A DNA stretch of 64,000 nucleotides from the NCBI RefSeq assembly GCF_009600605.1, contig NZ_VWNA01000001.1, positions 1,652,490 through 1,716,489 on the forward strand, given 5' to 3'. Of the stretch, positions 16,949-25,321 are shown one piece after another (within the stretch, counting starts at the first letter, position 1; the number at the start of each line of letters is the position of its first letter). The translations under genes were made by a program, and so were the position numbers. Source of the DNA: Segnochrobactrum spirostomi. GTDB taxonomy: Bacteria > Pseudomonadota > Alphaproteobacteria > Rhizobiales > Segnochrobactraceae. The notes beneath the pieces are model-generated. The model did no database searches and was not told where the DNA came from. It worked only from the letters and a program-made list of their open reading frames with translations.

Positions 16949-18727
16949 ATGTCGACACTCGATCTTGGCCTGATCGGCAATTGCTCCGTCGCCGCCCTTG
17001 TGGACAACCGAGCCCGCATTGTCTGGTGGTGTCTGCCGCGGATCGACGGCGACCCGTTCTTCCACGGCCTTCTCGGCGCCCGCACCGGCGACGAGCACGA
17101 CGGCGCCTTCTCGATCGAGATCGACGGCTTCGTGCGCGCCGAGCAGGCCTATGCCGAGAACACGGCGGTGCTCGTCACGCGGCTCTATGCCGAGGACGGC
17201 TCGGCGATCGAGATCGAGGATTTCTGCCCGCGCTTCGAGGCGCGCGGCCGCATGTTCCGCCCCGCGAGCATCGTACGGCGAATCCGGCCCGTCGCCGGCT
17301 GGCCGCGGGTCAGGCTGCGCATCCGCCCCGGCCTCGATTGGGGCGCGCGGGCGCCCACGATCACCACCGGATCGAGCCACATCCGCTGGGTCGGCGACGA
17401 TTTCGCCGTGCGGCTCACCACCGACGCGCCGATCTCCTATCTCACGGCCGAGACGGCCTTCCTGCTCGACCGGCCGATCGCCTGCGTGATCGGGCCGGAC
17501 GAGACCCTGAGCGACCGCCCGGAGACCATCGCCCGCTCCTTCTGCGAGGAGACTACGGATTATTGGCGCCGCTGGTCACGCCGGCTCGGGCTGCCCCACG
17601 AATTCCAGGACGCGGTGATCCGCGCCGCGATCACCCTGAAGCTCTGCACGGTCGAGGACACCGGCGCGATCGTCGCCGCGGTGACGACGTCGGTGCCGGA
17701 ATTCGCCGATTCCGGCCGCAACTGGGATTATCGCTATTGCTGGCTGCGCGACGCCTTCTTCGTCATCCGCGCCTTGAACGCGCTCTCCGCCGTCGAGGTG
17801 ATGGAGCTCTATCTGCGCTATCTCAACGACATCATGGCGATCACCCACGGCGGCCACGTCCAGCCGGTGTGGGGCGTCGGGCTCGAGCAGGCGCTCGTCG
17901 AGCGCACCGTCGATCTGCCGGGCTATCGCGGCATGGGGCCGGTCCGGGTCGGCAATCAGGCCTACGAGCATTTCCAGCACGACGTCTACGGCAACATCAT
18001 CCTCGGCGCCTCCCAGGCCTTCTTCGACCGCCGCCTGCTCAGGCCCTGGGGTCTCGAAGACTTCCGCCGCATGGAGGCGATCGGTGCCCGCGCCTATGCC
18101 GTCTACAACCAGCCCGACGCCGGCATGTGGGAACTCCGCACCCGAGCACGCGTTCACACGTCGTCCAGCCTGATGTGCTGGGCCGCGCTCGACCGGCTGG
18201 CCAAGATCGCGGTCCACCTCGGGCTCGACGGCTCGCAATGGCGCGCGCGGGCCGATGAAGTGCGCGCGGCGATACTCGATCAGGCATGGAACCCGACCAT
18301 CAACGCCTTCGCGGAGAGCTTCGGCGGCAAGGACCTCGACGCCAGCCTGCTTTTGATGGCGGAGGTCGGCTTCATCGATCCGAACGATCCCCGCTTCCGC
18401 GCCACCGTCGATCTGATCGGCAAGGAATTGCGCCGCGGCAACCACATGTTCCGCTACCGCATGGCGGACGATTTCGGGGTGCCGCACACCGCCTTCACCG
18501 TCTGCACCTTCTGGTACATCGACGCCGTCGCCCGCATCGGCCGCCGTGAAGAGGCGCGCGAGATCTACGAATCCGTCCTCGCCTGCCGCAATCCCCTCGG
18601 CCTCCTGTCCGAGGACGTGGACCCGGCGACGGGCACCCTGTGGGGGAACTTCCCCCAGACCTATTCGATGGTCGGCATCATCAACGGCGCCATGCGGCTC
18701 TCCTCTGGCTGGGAGACCGTCATCTGA
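16949..18727 (+). CDS. Glycoside hydrolase family 15 protein (glucoamylase/trehalase type)
   Basis: 592 residues, the usual size for bacterial GH15. Family members cleave alpha-glucosidic bonds with inversion; some actinobacterial and archaeal members are trehalases. Seen: DLGLIGNCSVAALVDNRARIVWWCLPRIDG (N-terminal beta-sandwich), GRNWDYRYCWLRDAFFVIRALN (first catalytic-barrel helices), WELRTRARVHTSSSLMCWAALDRL (carrying the general-acid Glu region), and the final GTLWGNFPQTYSMVGIINGAMRL, which includes the conserved aromatic segment near the base residue. The setting between otsB and otsA argues for trehalase or a related glucosidase. A ribosome site (AGAAAGG) favours ATG 16949 over a GTG two codons earlier. 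Cytoplasmic: no signal peptide. Confidence 0.9.
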   Translation: MSTLDLGLIGNCSVAALVDNRARIVWWCLPRIDGDPFFHGLLGARTGDEHDGAFSIEIDGFVRAEQAYAENTAVLVTRLYAEDGSAIEIEDFCPRFEARGRMFRPASIVRRIRPVAGWPRVRLRIRPGLDWGARAPTITTGSSHIRWVGDDFAVRLTTDAPISYLTAETAFLLDRPIACVIGPDETLSDRPETIARSFCEETTDYWRRWSRRLGLPHEFQDAVIRAAITLKLCTVEDTGAIVAAVTTSVPEFADSGRNWDYRYCWLRDAFFVIRALNALSAVEVMELYLRYLNDIMAITHGGHVQPVWGVGLEQALVERTVDLPGYRGMGPVRVGNQAYEHFQHDVYGNIILGASQAFFDRRLLRPWGLEDFRRMEAIGARAYAVYNQPDAGMWELRTRARVHTSSSLMCWAALDRLAKIAVHLGLDGSQWRARADEVRAAILDQAWNPTINAFAESFGGKDLDASLLLMAEVGFIDPNDPRFRATVDLIGKELRRGNHMFRYRMADDFGVPHTAFTVCTFWYIDAVARIGRREEAREIYESVLACRNPLGLLSEDVDPATGTLWGNFPQTYSMVGIINGAMRLSSGWETVI

Positions 18728-18767
18728 GCCGGGGCCGGCCTTTCCAACGGACCGAGGAGAGAAGCCG

Positions 18768-20206
18768 TTGCCCCGTCTCGTGATCGTCTCGAACCGCGTC
18801 GGCCCGCTCAATGATTCCGCCAAGGCCGGGGGCCTCGCGGTCGCCCTCGTCGATGTGCTGCGCAAGACCGGCGGGCTGTGGTTCGGCTGGTCGGGCGAGG
18901 TGAGCGAAGCCGGCACCCAGAGCGAACTCAAGATCGAGGAGGCCCGCAAGGTCCGCCTCGTCACCATCGACATCACGGCGGAAGACGCTGCCGACTTCTA
19001 TGCCGGCTACGCCAACCGCACGCTCTGGCCGACCATGCATTACCGGCTCGACATCGCCGATTTCGACCGGCGTTTCGAGGCCGCCTATCACCGCGTCAAC
19101 GAGCGCTTCGCGGCGCGTCTGCGCCCGCTGCTCGAACCCGACGACATCATCTGGGTCCACGATTACCATTTCTTCCACCTCGGCGCGGAACTGCGCGCCC
19201 TCGGGGTGGAGAACCCGATCGGTTTCTTCCTTCACATCCCGTTTCCAGGCCCCGAAATCCTCACCGCGGTGCCGCGCCACGACGTCCTGCTCAGGGCGAT
19301 GCTCGCTTACGACCTCATCGGCTTTCAGACCCACCGCGACCGCGACGCCTTCATGCGCTCGGTGACCGAGGAGGTCGCCGCCGCCCACCGGCTCGACGAC
19401 GACACGGTCGAGTTCGCCGGCCGGCAGGTCGCGGTCAAGGCGTTCCCGATCGGTATCGACACCGCGGGCTTCGCCAAGTTCGCGGTGAGCGCCGATGCGC
19501 GCGCCCACGAGAAGCGGATCAAGGCGACGCTCGCCGGCAAGCAGCAGATCATCGGCGTCGATCGCATCGATTATTCGAAGGGGTTGCCGGAGCGGTTCCG
19601 GGCGTTCGAACGGCTGCTCGAGCTCTATCCGGAGAACCGCGGCAAGGTGAGCTTCATCCAGATCGCGCCGCCGTCGCGGATGGAGGTCGATGCCTATGCT
19701 GCGATGCGGCGCAATCTCGAACGGCTCGCCGGCCACATCAACGGCCGCTTCGCCGACATCGACTGGACTCCGATCCGCTTCCTGACCCGGGCCAGCCGCG
19801 CAAGTCCCTCGCCGGGCTCTATCGGGCGAGCCGGATCGGGCTCGTCACGCCGCTGCGGGACGGCATGAACCTCGTCGCCAAGGAATTCGTAGCGGCCCAG
19901 TCGGCGGACGATCCCGGCGTGCTCCTGCTGTCGCGCTTCGCGGGCGCAGCGGAGGAGATGCGCGAGGCGCTGATCGTCAATCCCTATTCAGCGGAAGGGG
20001 TGGCGGATGCAATGCAGAACGCGATCCAGATGCCGCTCGACGAACGGCAGGATCGCTGGCGCCGCCTCTACGACCGCATCCGGGAGAACGACGCGGCGGC
20101 GTGGGCGAAGACCTTCCTCGCCGACCTCAAATCGGCCGCGGCGTCGAACCGGGCCGCCCTTCAGGCCGAGGCGGCTCAGTTCGCCGTGCCGCCGGCCGCC
20201 GCCTGA
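18768..20206 (+). CDS. otsA: Trehalose-6-phosphate synthase (one-base frameshift near 19790)
   Basis: About 479 residues after repair. A GT20 retaining glycosyltransferase joining UDP-glucose and glucose 6-phosphate. Seen: [13 protein letters not shown] at the start, the [11 protein letters not shown] loop, [44 protein letters not shown] (nucleotide-sugar site), then [29 protein letters not shown]. The break lies between IRFLTR and the [11 protein letters not shown] that should follow; one more G in the run at 19789-19791 joins them. The start is a rare TTG at 18768 behind a strong GAGGAGA site. The 3' end overlaps the convergent CCA-transferase gene by 31 bases. Confidence 0.94.
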
Positions 20207-21444
20207 TCGCCGTCCGCGGGATCGAGCGCAAGGAGCGCGTCGCGATCGAGGGTGAAATCCGAGGCGGCCCACGCGGCGCGGAGGGCAGCGAGGCGCCGGC
20301 CCATCGCCGGTCCCGGCGGGATGCCGCGCGCGGCGAGATCGCGTCCCGAGACGGGAAAGGACGGCGGCTCCCAGGTTTCCGAATAGCGCAGCAGCGCCCC
20401 GAGCCGGACGCGATCGACCGGCGTCGGGCTGTCCGCCACCGCGAACCATAGGCCATCGCGAAAGGCGACCGGCCCGTCTTGCGCGATCAGGCGGCGGACG
20501 GTGCGCTCGTCGGGCAGGTCCGTCCCGAGGCAGGCGCCGAGCGCGCCGGCGGCGAGGACGCGGGCACGCTCCTCGTTCGACAGCCGCAGCCGCGCGGCGA
20601 TCCGCTCGCCGTCTTCGGCGACGCGGGTGCCGAGAACCGCGAGGGCGAGCGCCGGCGCCGGTCGTTCGCCGAGCCCCGCCGACAAGGCCGAGAAGCGGGC
20701 GAAGCGCGGCAGGCAGGCAATTCCCGACAGCACGATCGGCAACACCCCCGCCTCTGACATCAGCTCCACCGTCGCTGCCGCGCCAGGCGCCACCACGAGC
20801 TTGCGCATCTCCTGGCCGATGCGTTCCGCGGAGAGATAGCGCAGCCCGTCGCGGCGGCGCTCGACGGCGGCGAGGCCGGCGCGGTCCGGTGCACCCGACC
20901 CGTAGCGGGCGTGGAAGCGGAAGAAGCGCAGGATGCGCAAATAATCCTCGGCGATGCGCCGTTCGGGATCGCCGATGAAACGCACCCTCCGGGCGATGCA
21001 GTCCGGATAGCCGCCGACCGGATCGTGCAGCCGGCCGTCGGCGGACACCGACAACGCATTCATGGTGAAATCGCGCCGCCGGGCGTCCACGCTCCAATCG
21101 CGGCCGAAGGCGACGCGGGCACGGCGGCCGTCGGTCGCGACGTCCTCGCGCAGCGTCGTCACTTCGAAGGCGCGGCCGTCGACGACCACCGTCACGGTGC
21201 CGTGCTCGATGCCGGTCGGGATCGCCCGGAAGCCGGCGCTCGTCGCCCGGCGCACCACTTCGTCGGGCTGGACGGTGGTGGCGACGTCGAGGTCGGCGAC
21301 CGGCTCGCCGATCAGCGCGTTGCGGACCGCGCCGCCGATGACGCGGGCCTCCTCGCCGTTCTCGGCGAGCAGGGCAAGCAGCCGCTGGGTCGGTGGATCG
21401 ACGAGCCACGCGGCTCTCGCGAGCGAGGGGAGCCCCGAACTCAT
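20176..21444 (-). CDS. CCA tRNA nucleotidyltransferase / poly(A) polymerase family
   Basis: 422 residues. A class II nucleotidyltransferase that adds or repairs the tRNA 3' CCA end. Seen: VIGGAVRNALIG (residues ~35-46), catalytic DLD at 51-53, RDFTMNALSVS (RRDFTxNAL metal/nucleotide motif), DPVGGYPDCIARRVRFIGDPERRIAEDYLRILRFFRFHARYG (the ERxxEDxLRxLRxxRF helix) and a helical C-terminal half. ATG 21444 overlaps the stop of the DUF6111 gene, showing co-transcription. Alphaproteobacterial enzymes of this type are CCA-adding rather than poly(A) polymerases. Confidence 0.93.
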   Translation of the reverse strand: MSSGLPSLARAAWLVDPPTQRLLALLAENGEEARVIGGAVRNALIGEPVADLDVATTVQPDEVVRRATSAGFRAIPTGIEHGTVTVVVDGRAFEVTTLREDVATDGRRARVAFGRDWSVDARRRDFTMNALSVSADGRLHDPVGGYPDCIARRVRFIGDPERRIAEDYLRILRFFRFHARYGSGAPDRAGLAAVERRRDGLRYLSAERIGQEMRKLVVAPGAAATVELMSEAGVLPIVLSGIACLPRFARFSALSAGLGERPAPALALAVLGTRVAEDGERIAARLRLSNEERARVLAAGALGACLGTDLPDERTVRRLIAQDGPVAFRDGLWFAVADSPTPVDRVRLGALLRYSETWEPPSFPVSGRDLAARGIPPGPAMGRRLAALRAAWAASDFTLDRDALLALDPADGDQAAAGGTAN

Positions 21445-21704
21445 TCGATGTGCCCCGGAACGAGGACCCCGTCGCGCACCTCCGCCGGATGATAAGTGCC
21501 CTTCACCCCCGGCTCGACCTCGAGCGCGACAACGGCGAAGCCGGCGACCACGAAGAGGAGGCCGATGAGGATCAGGTTGAGCAGCACCCGGCCGCGCGCC
21601 GCCGAAGCGGGATCGACCGGGCGGACGCGCAGGGCCAGATAAAGGCCGTAGGCGACGAACGGCAGCAGGAACAGGGCGATTTCGATCAGGCTCAGGCGCA
21701 GCAT
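21441..21704 (-). CDS. DUF6111 family small membrane protein
   Basis: 87 residues with two hydrophobic helices: LSLIEIALFLLPFVAYGLYLAL and VLLNLILIGLLFVVAGFAVVALE, followed by a short tail (TYHPAEVRDGVLVPGHIE) predicted outside or at the surface. Function unknown. The Y-H-P-A-x-x-x-D-G-x-x-x-P-G-x tail is typical of the alphaproteobacterial DUF6111 family. It overlaps both neighbours (stop/start overlaps at 21441-21444 and 21704), so it belongs to a DUF1285-NUDIX-DUF6111-CCA transcription unit. Confidence 0.85.
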   Translation of the reverse strand: MLRLSLIEIALFLLPFVAYGLYLALRVRPVDPASAARGRVLLNLILIGLLFVVAGFAVVALEVEPGVKGTYHPAEVRDGVLVPGHIE

Positions 21705-22420
21705 CAGCCATAGACCCGTTCGAACAGCGATCGGAGGATGCCGGCCGTGATACCCCAGATATAGCGGGCTTCGTAGCGCAGCGCGTAGAAGTGATGATGG
21801 CGGTCGCCGACCGCCCGGCTCTCGCGGGCGAAGTTCGCGTCCGCCATCAGGTGCGACAGCGGCACCTCGAAGATCTCCGCGACCTCGGCGAGGTTGGGGG
21901 TCACCGCGGCGGCCGGATCGATCAAGCCGACGACCGGGAAGACCCGGAAGCCCGTGCCGGCGAAATAGGGATCGACGTAGCCGATCGGCTGCACCGCGGC
22001 CGGATCGAGCCCGATCTCCTCGTTCGCCTCGCGCAGAGCGGCCGCGATGGGGCCGTCGTCCTCCGGATCGATCTTGCCGCCCGGAAAGGCGATCTGCCCG
22101 GCATGGCGGGCGAGATGGGAGGTGCGCAGGGTGAGCACCACCGAGGCGGTATCGCCACGCGCCACGACCGGGATGAGCACGGCGGCATCGCGCAGGGCGA
22201 GGCGGCCGAACTCGGCGACGTCGGGATTGAGAACCTGATCGCCGCGCCGCAGCGGGAAGGTCAGGATCGGCGCATCGAGGCCGATGAGGCGCCCGGCGGC
22301 GCGCCGCTCGAACGCCTCGACGGAGAAGCCATCGCCGCGCGCGGCCGCGAACGCGCCGTCCGAGGCGTCGTCCCCGACGTCGAGCGGCTGCGGTGCGGAC
22401 GAGGCGGCGATCTCTCTCAT
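21704..22420 (-). CDS. NUDIX hydrolase, CoA pyrophosphatase type
   Basis: 238 residues from ATG 22420. NUDIX enzymes cleave nucleoside diphosphates linked to X; this subgroup (NudL/CoAse-like) hydrolyses CoA and acyl-CoA. The Nudix box GGKIDPEDDGPIAAALREANEEIGL is complete, with metal-binding RE..EE. Just before it HAGQIAFPGGK is the UPF0035 CoA-pyrophosphatase extension, and downstream VDPYFAGTGFRVFPVVG is typical. An N-terminal ~40 residue extension is less conserved. Part of the tightly packed minus-strand unit. Confidence 0.92.
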   Translation of the reverse strand: MREIAASSAPQPLDVGDDASDGAFAAARGDGFSVEAFERRAAGRLIGLDAPILTFPLRRGDQVLNPDVAEFGRLALRDAAVLIPVVARGDTASVVLTLRTSHLARHAGQIAFPGGKIDPEDDGPIAAALREANEEIGLDPAAVQPIGYVDPYFAGTGFRVFPVVGLIDPAAAVTPNLAEVAEIFEVPLSHLMADANFARESRAVGDRHHHFYALRYEARYIWGITAGILRSLFERVYG

Positions 22421-22471
22421 CAAGGCGTATTCCGTCTCAACCGGGGGACCGGGCGGGATCGGGACGCTGGC

Positions 22472-23098
22472 TCAGGCCAATGTCTCCGGCTCGGGTTCGA
22501 AGGCGAAGAAGCGTCCCCCGCTCCACACGCCGAGGCGCTGCCGGCCGTCGGTCTCGACCTCTTCGGCGAGCGCCACGAGATCGAAGGCGAGCGAGCGGGT
22601 GAGCCGCGCCTCCAGCCGCCCGCGCACCAGGATATAGGGTTTGAGACCGCCGGTCGCCTCCTCGATCTCGAAGCGAAGGGGATGGGCGTCGCCGCCGACG
22701 ACGACCTCGCCGAGATGGGTGCGGAAGGTCAGGCTCTGGGTCTCGCCGCTGCCGGCCGCGTGCATCTCGACGGCGAGGAAGGGCGCATCCTCGACCGCGA
22801 TCCCGACCTTCTCGACGGGGGTGACGAGATAGAAGCGGCCGTCCGCATCGCGCCGCAGGATCGAGGCGAACAGCGAGACGAGGGCCTCGCGGGCGATCGG
22901 CGTGCCCTGATAGAACCAGCGGCCATCGGCGGCGATGCGCATGTCGAGATCGCCGCAGAAGGGCGGGTTCCAGGCCTCGACCGGGCGCGGCCCGGCACCG
23001 GCGCCGGCCCGGGCGAGCAGGGCGGCAAGTCCGGGGTCACGGCCGGGATCGAGAGCCCTTTCGGGCGCGGCGGCAACCGTCTTGTCGTCGTGTCCCAC
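22472..23098 (-). CDS. DUF1285 domain protein
   Basis: 208 residues from a GTG start at 23098. The DUF1285 domain is visible from RPVEAWNPPFCGDLDMRIAADGRWFYQGTPI through LFASILRRDADGRFYLVTPVEKVGI, DAPFLAVEMH and GGLKPYILVRGRLEARLTRSLAFDLVALAE. Function is unproven; the fold consists of two similar beta-rich halves. First gene of the NUDIX-DUF6111-CCA unit and divergent from moxR, an arrangement I recall in other Hyphomicrobiales. 51 bases before the NUDIX gene. Confidence 0.9.
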   Translation of the reverse strand: MGHDDKTVAAAPERALDPGRDPGLAALLARAGAGAGPRPVEAWNPPFCGDLDMRIAADGRWFYQGTPIAREALVSLFASILRRDADGRFYLVTPVEKVGIAVEDAPFLAVEMHAAGSGETQSLTFRTHLGEVVVGGDAHPLRFEIEEATGGLKPYILVRGRLEARLTRSLAFDLVALAEEVETDGRQRLGVWSGGRFFAFEPEPETLA

Positions 23099-23336
23099 GC
23101 TGTCTCCTCACGCAACTGGTATCGATGCGCCACGATTCCGCCCGCCTTGACGACCGTATTGAAACAATCGGCGGGGGCGCCGCTCTGGTCTCGGTGAGCA
23201 GGACGCTCCATTATCCTCTTCGGGATCGCAGCCTACCGATCCTTAATTTGGATTACGGTTCAGAGTGTGGCAGCAGGGGCGATCGCCGTCGACGGCGGTG
23301 GAACGCCCCCGCGCGGAACGGAAAGAGGAAGGGTCC

Positions 23337-24353
23337 ATGACGGCAATGATCGAGCCCGGCAAGATCGCGCCCGGCCAGACGGACCCCGCCGCGATCGTGG
23401 CCGAGGCGGAGAGCGCCATGGCGCGGATCGCCGCCGCGAAGGGCGAGATCGGCCGCATCATCTTCGGCCAGGAGGCGGTCGTCGAGCAGACGCTGGTGAC
23501 GCTGATCGCCGGCGGCCACGGCCTCCTCGTCGGCGTGCCGGGCCTCGCCAAGACCAAGCTCGTCGCGACGCTCGGCACCGTGCTCGGGCTCGACGCCCGC
23601 CGCATCCAGTTCACGCCGGATCTGATGCCGAGCGACATCCTCGGCGCCGAGGTGCTGGAACAGGCCCCCGACGGCAGCCGCAGCTTCCGCTTCATCCGCG
23701 GCCCGATCTTCGCCCAGCTCCTGATGGCGGACGAGATCAACCGAGCGAGCCCGCGCACCCAGTCGGCGCTCCTCCAGGCGATGCAGGAGCACCACGTCAC
23801 GGTCGCCGGCGCGCGCCACGATCTGCCGGCGCCGTTCCACGTGCTCGCGACCCAGAACCCGCTCGAGCAGGAGGGCACCTATCCCCTGCCCGAAGCCCAG
23901 CTCGACCGCTTCCTGTTGCAGATCGACGTTTATTATCCCGACCGCGACGCCGAGCGCCGCATCCTGCTCGAGACGACCGGCATCGACGACGCCGAGGCGC
24001 GGCCCGTGCTCGCCCCCGGCGAGATCGCGGCCTTCCAGCGGCTGGTGCGCAGCCTGCCGGTCGGCGAATCGGTGGTCGAGGCGATCCTCGACCTCGTGCG
24101 CTCCGCCCGGCCCGGCGAAGGCCGTGCCGCCGAGGCGATCGCCTGGGGTCCCGGCCCGCGCGCCAGCCAGGCCTTGATGCTCGCGGTGCGCGCCCGTGCC
24201 CTGATCGACGGCCGCCTCGCCCCCTCGGTCGACGATGTGGTGGCGCTCGCCGAACCGGTTCTGAAGCACCGCATGGCGCTCACCTTCTCGGCCCGCGCCG
24301 AGGGGGCGACGCTGCGCGGCGTCATCGACCGCCTCGTCGCGCCGCTGCGCTGA
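23337..24353 (+). CDS. MoxR family AAA+ ATPase
   Basis: 338 residues from ATG 23337, behind the strong ribosome site GAGGAAGGG. MoxR ATPases act as chaperones for metal insertion or complex maturation, usually together with VWA or DUF58 proteins. Seen: [33 protein letters not shown] (Walker A GVPGLAKT at 66-73), [14 protein letters not shown], Walker [25 protein letters not shown], sensor 1 [24 protein letters not shown] and sensor 2 [10 protein letters not shown]. First gene of a four-gene operon with DUF58, DUF4159 and GATase-like membrane proteins. Confidence 0.95.
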   Translation: MTAMIEPGKIAPGQTDPAAIVAEAESAMARIAAAKGEIGRIIFGQEAVVEQTLVTLIAGGHGLLVGVPGLAKTKLVATLGTVLGLDARRIQFTPDLMPSDILGAEVLEQAPDGSRSFRFIRGPIFAQLLMADEINRASPRTQSALLQAMQEHHVTVAGARHDLPAPFHVLATQNPLEQEGTYPLPEAQLDRFLLQIDVYYPDRDAERRILLETTGIDDAEARPVLAPGEIAAFQRLVRSLPVGESVVEAILDLVRSARPGEGRAAEAIAWGPGPRASQALMLAVRARALIDGRLAPSVDDVVALAEPVLKHRMALTFSARAEGATLRGVIDRLVAPLR

Positions 24354-24373
24354 GCCCGGCACTGGACCCCTCG

Positions 24374-25321
24374 ATGGCCTCGTCCGCCGCGTCCCCGTCC
24401 GCCCCCGCCCGCGATGCGCACCGCCGCGCCGCGGCAGACGTCGACGCGCGGACGATCGAGGCGAAGGCACTGGCCGACACACTGCCGGAACTCCTCGCCG
24501 AGGCGCAGCGCGTGGCGGCGAGCGTCGTCGCCGGCTGGCACGGACGCCGCCGCGCCGGCACGGGCGAGACCTTCTGGCAGTTCCGCCCCTTCGTGAACGG
24601 CGAGCCGGCCCACCGCATCGACTGGCGCCGCTCCGCCCGCGACGACCATCTCTATGTGCGCGAGCGCGAGTGGGAAGCCGCCCACACCATCTGGCTCTGG
24701 GCCGATCTCTCGGCCTCGATGGCGTTCCGCTCCGCCCTCGCCGAAACGACCAAGCGTGACAGGGCGGTGGTGCTAATGATCGCCCTCGCCGAGCTCGCCG
24801 CCCGCGGCGGCGAACGCATCGGCCCGCTCGGACTCGGCACGCCGATCGCCAGCCGCGACGCCGCCGAGCGCCTCGCCACCACCCTGGTCCACGCCCCGGC
24901 GGAGGCGCTCTCGCGCCTGCCGGACACCGGCTTGGTGCGGTCGTTCTCCGACGTCGTCGTGATCGGCGATCTGCTCGATCCGCCGGCGGTCCTCGAACGC
25001 TTCATCGGCGACCTGTCGGCCCGCGGCGTCCACGGCCACCTGATGCAGGTGCTCGATCCGATCGAGGAGACCTTTCCCTTCGCCGGCCGCACCGAATTCC
25101 GCGACCCCGAGACCGGCGCGCTGATCACCGCCGGCCGGGCCGAGGGCTGGCGCGAGGCCTATCGCGACCGCCTCGCCGCACACCGGGAAGCGATCCGCCT
25201 GATCGCCCGCCGCGCTGGCTGGTCGTTCATCCTCCACCACACCGACAAGCCCGCCTCCGGCGCCCTGCTCGCGCTGCGGGCGTGTCTCGCGGGAGCCGGC
25301 ACCGGCGGGGCGACACCATGA
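24374..25321 (+). CDS. DUF58 domain-containing protein
   Basis: 315 residues. DUF58 proteins have a degenerate von Willebrand A-like fold and are partners of MoxR ATPases. Signature [47 protein letters not shown] (residues ~75-120), in which D-W-R-x-S-A-R-x-D is diagnostic and WADLSASM is a remnant MIDAS strand (DxSxS retained as DLSAS). No membrane helix. Starts 20 bases after moxR; its stop overlaps the ATG of the next gene (ATGA). Confidence 0.93.
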   Translation: MASSAASPSAPARDAHRRAAADVDARTIEAKALADTLPELLAEAQRVAASVVAGWHGRRRAGTGETFWQFRPFVNGEPAHRIDWRRSARDDHLYVREREWEAAHTIWLWADLSASMAFRSALAETTKRDRAVVLMIALAELAARGGERIGPLGLGTPIASRDAAERLATTLVHAPAEALSRLPDTGLVRSFSDVVVIGDLLDPPAVLERFIGDLSARGVHGHLMQVLDPIEETFPFAGRTEFRDPETGALITAGRAEGWREAYRDRLAAHREAIRLIARRAGWSFILHHTDKPASGALLALRACLAGAGTGGATP

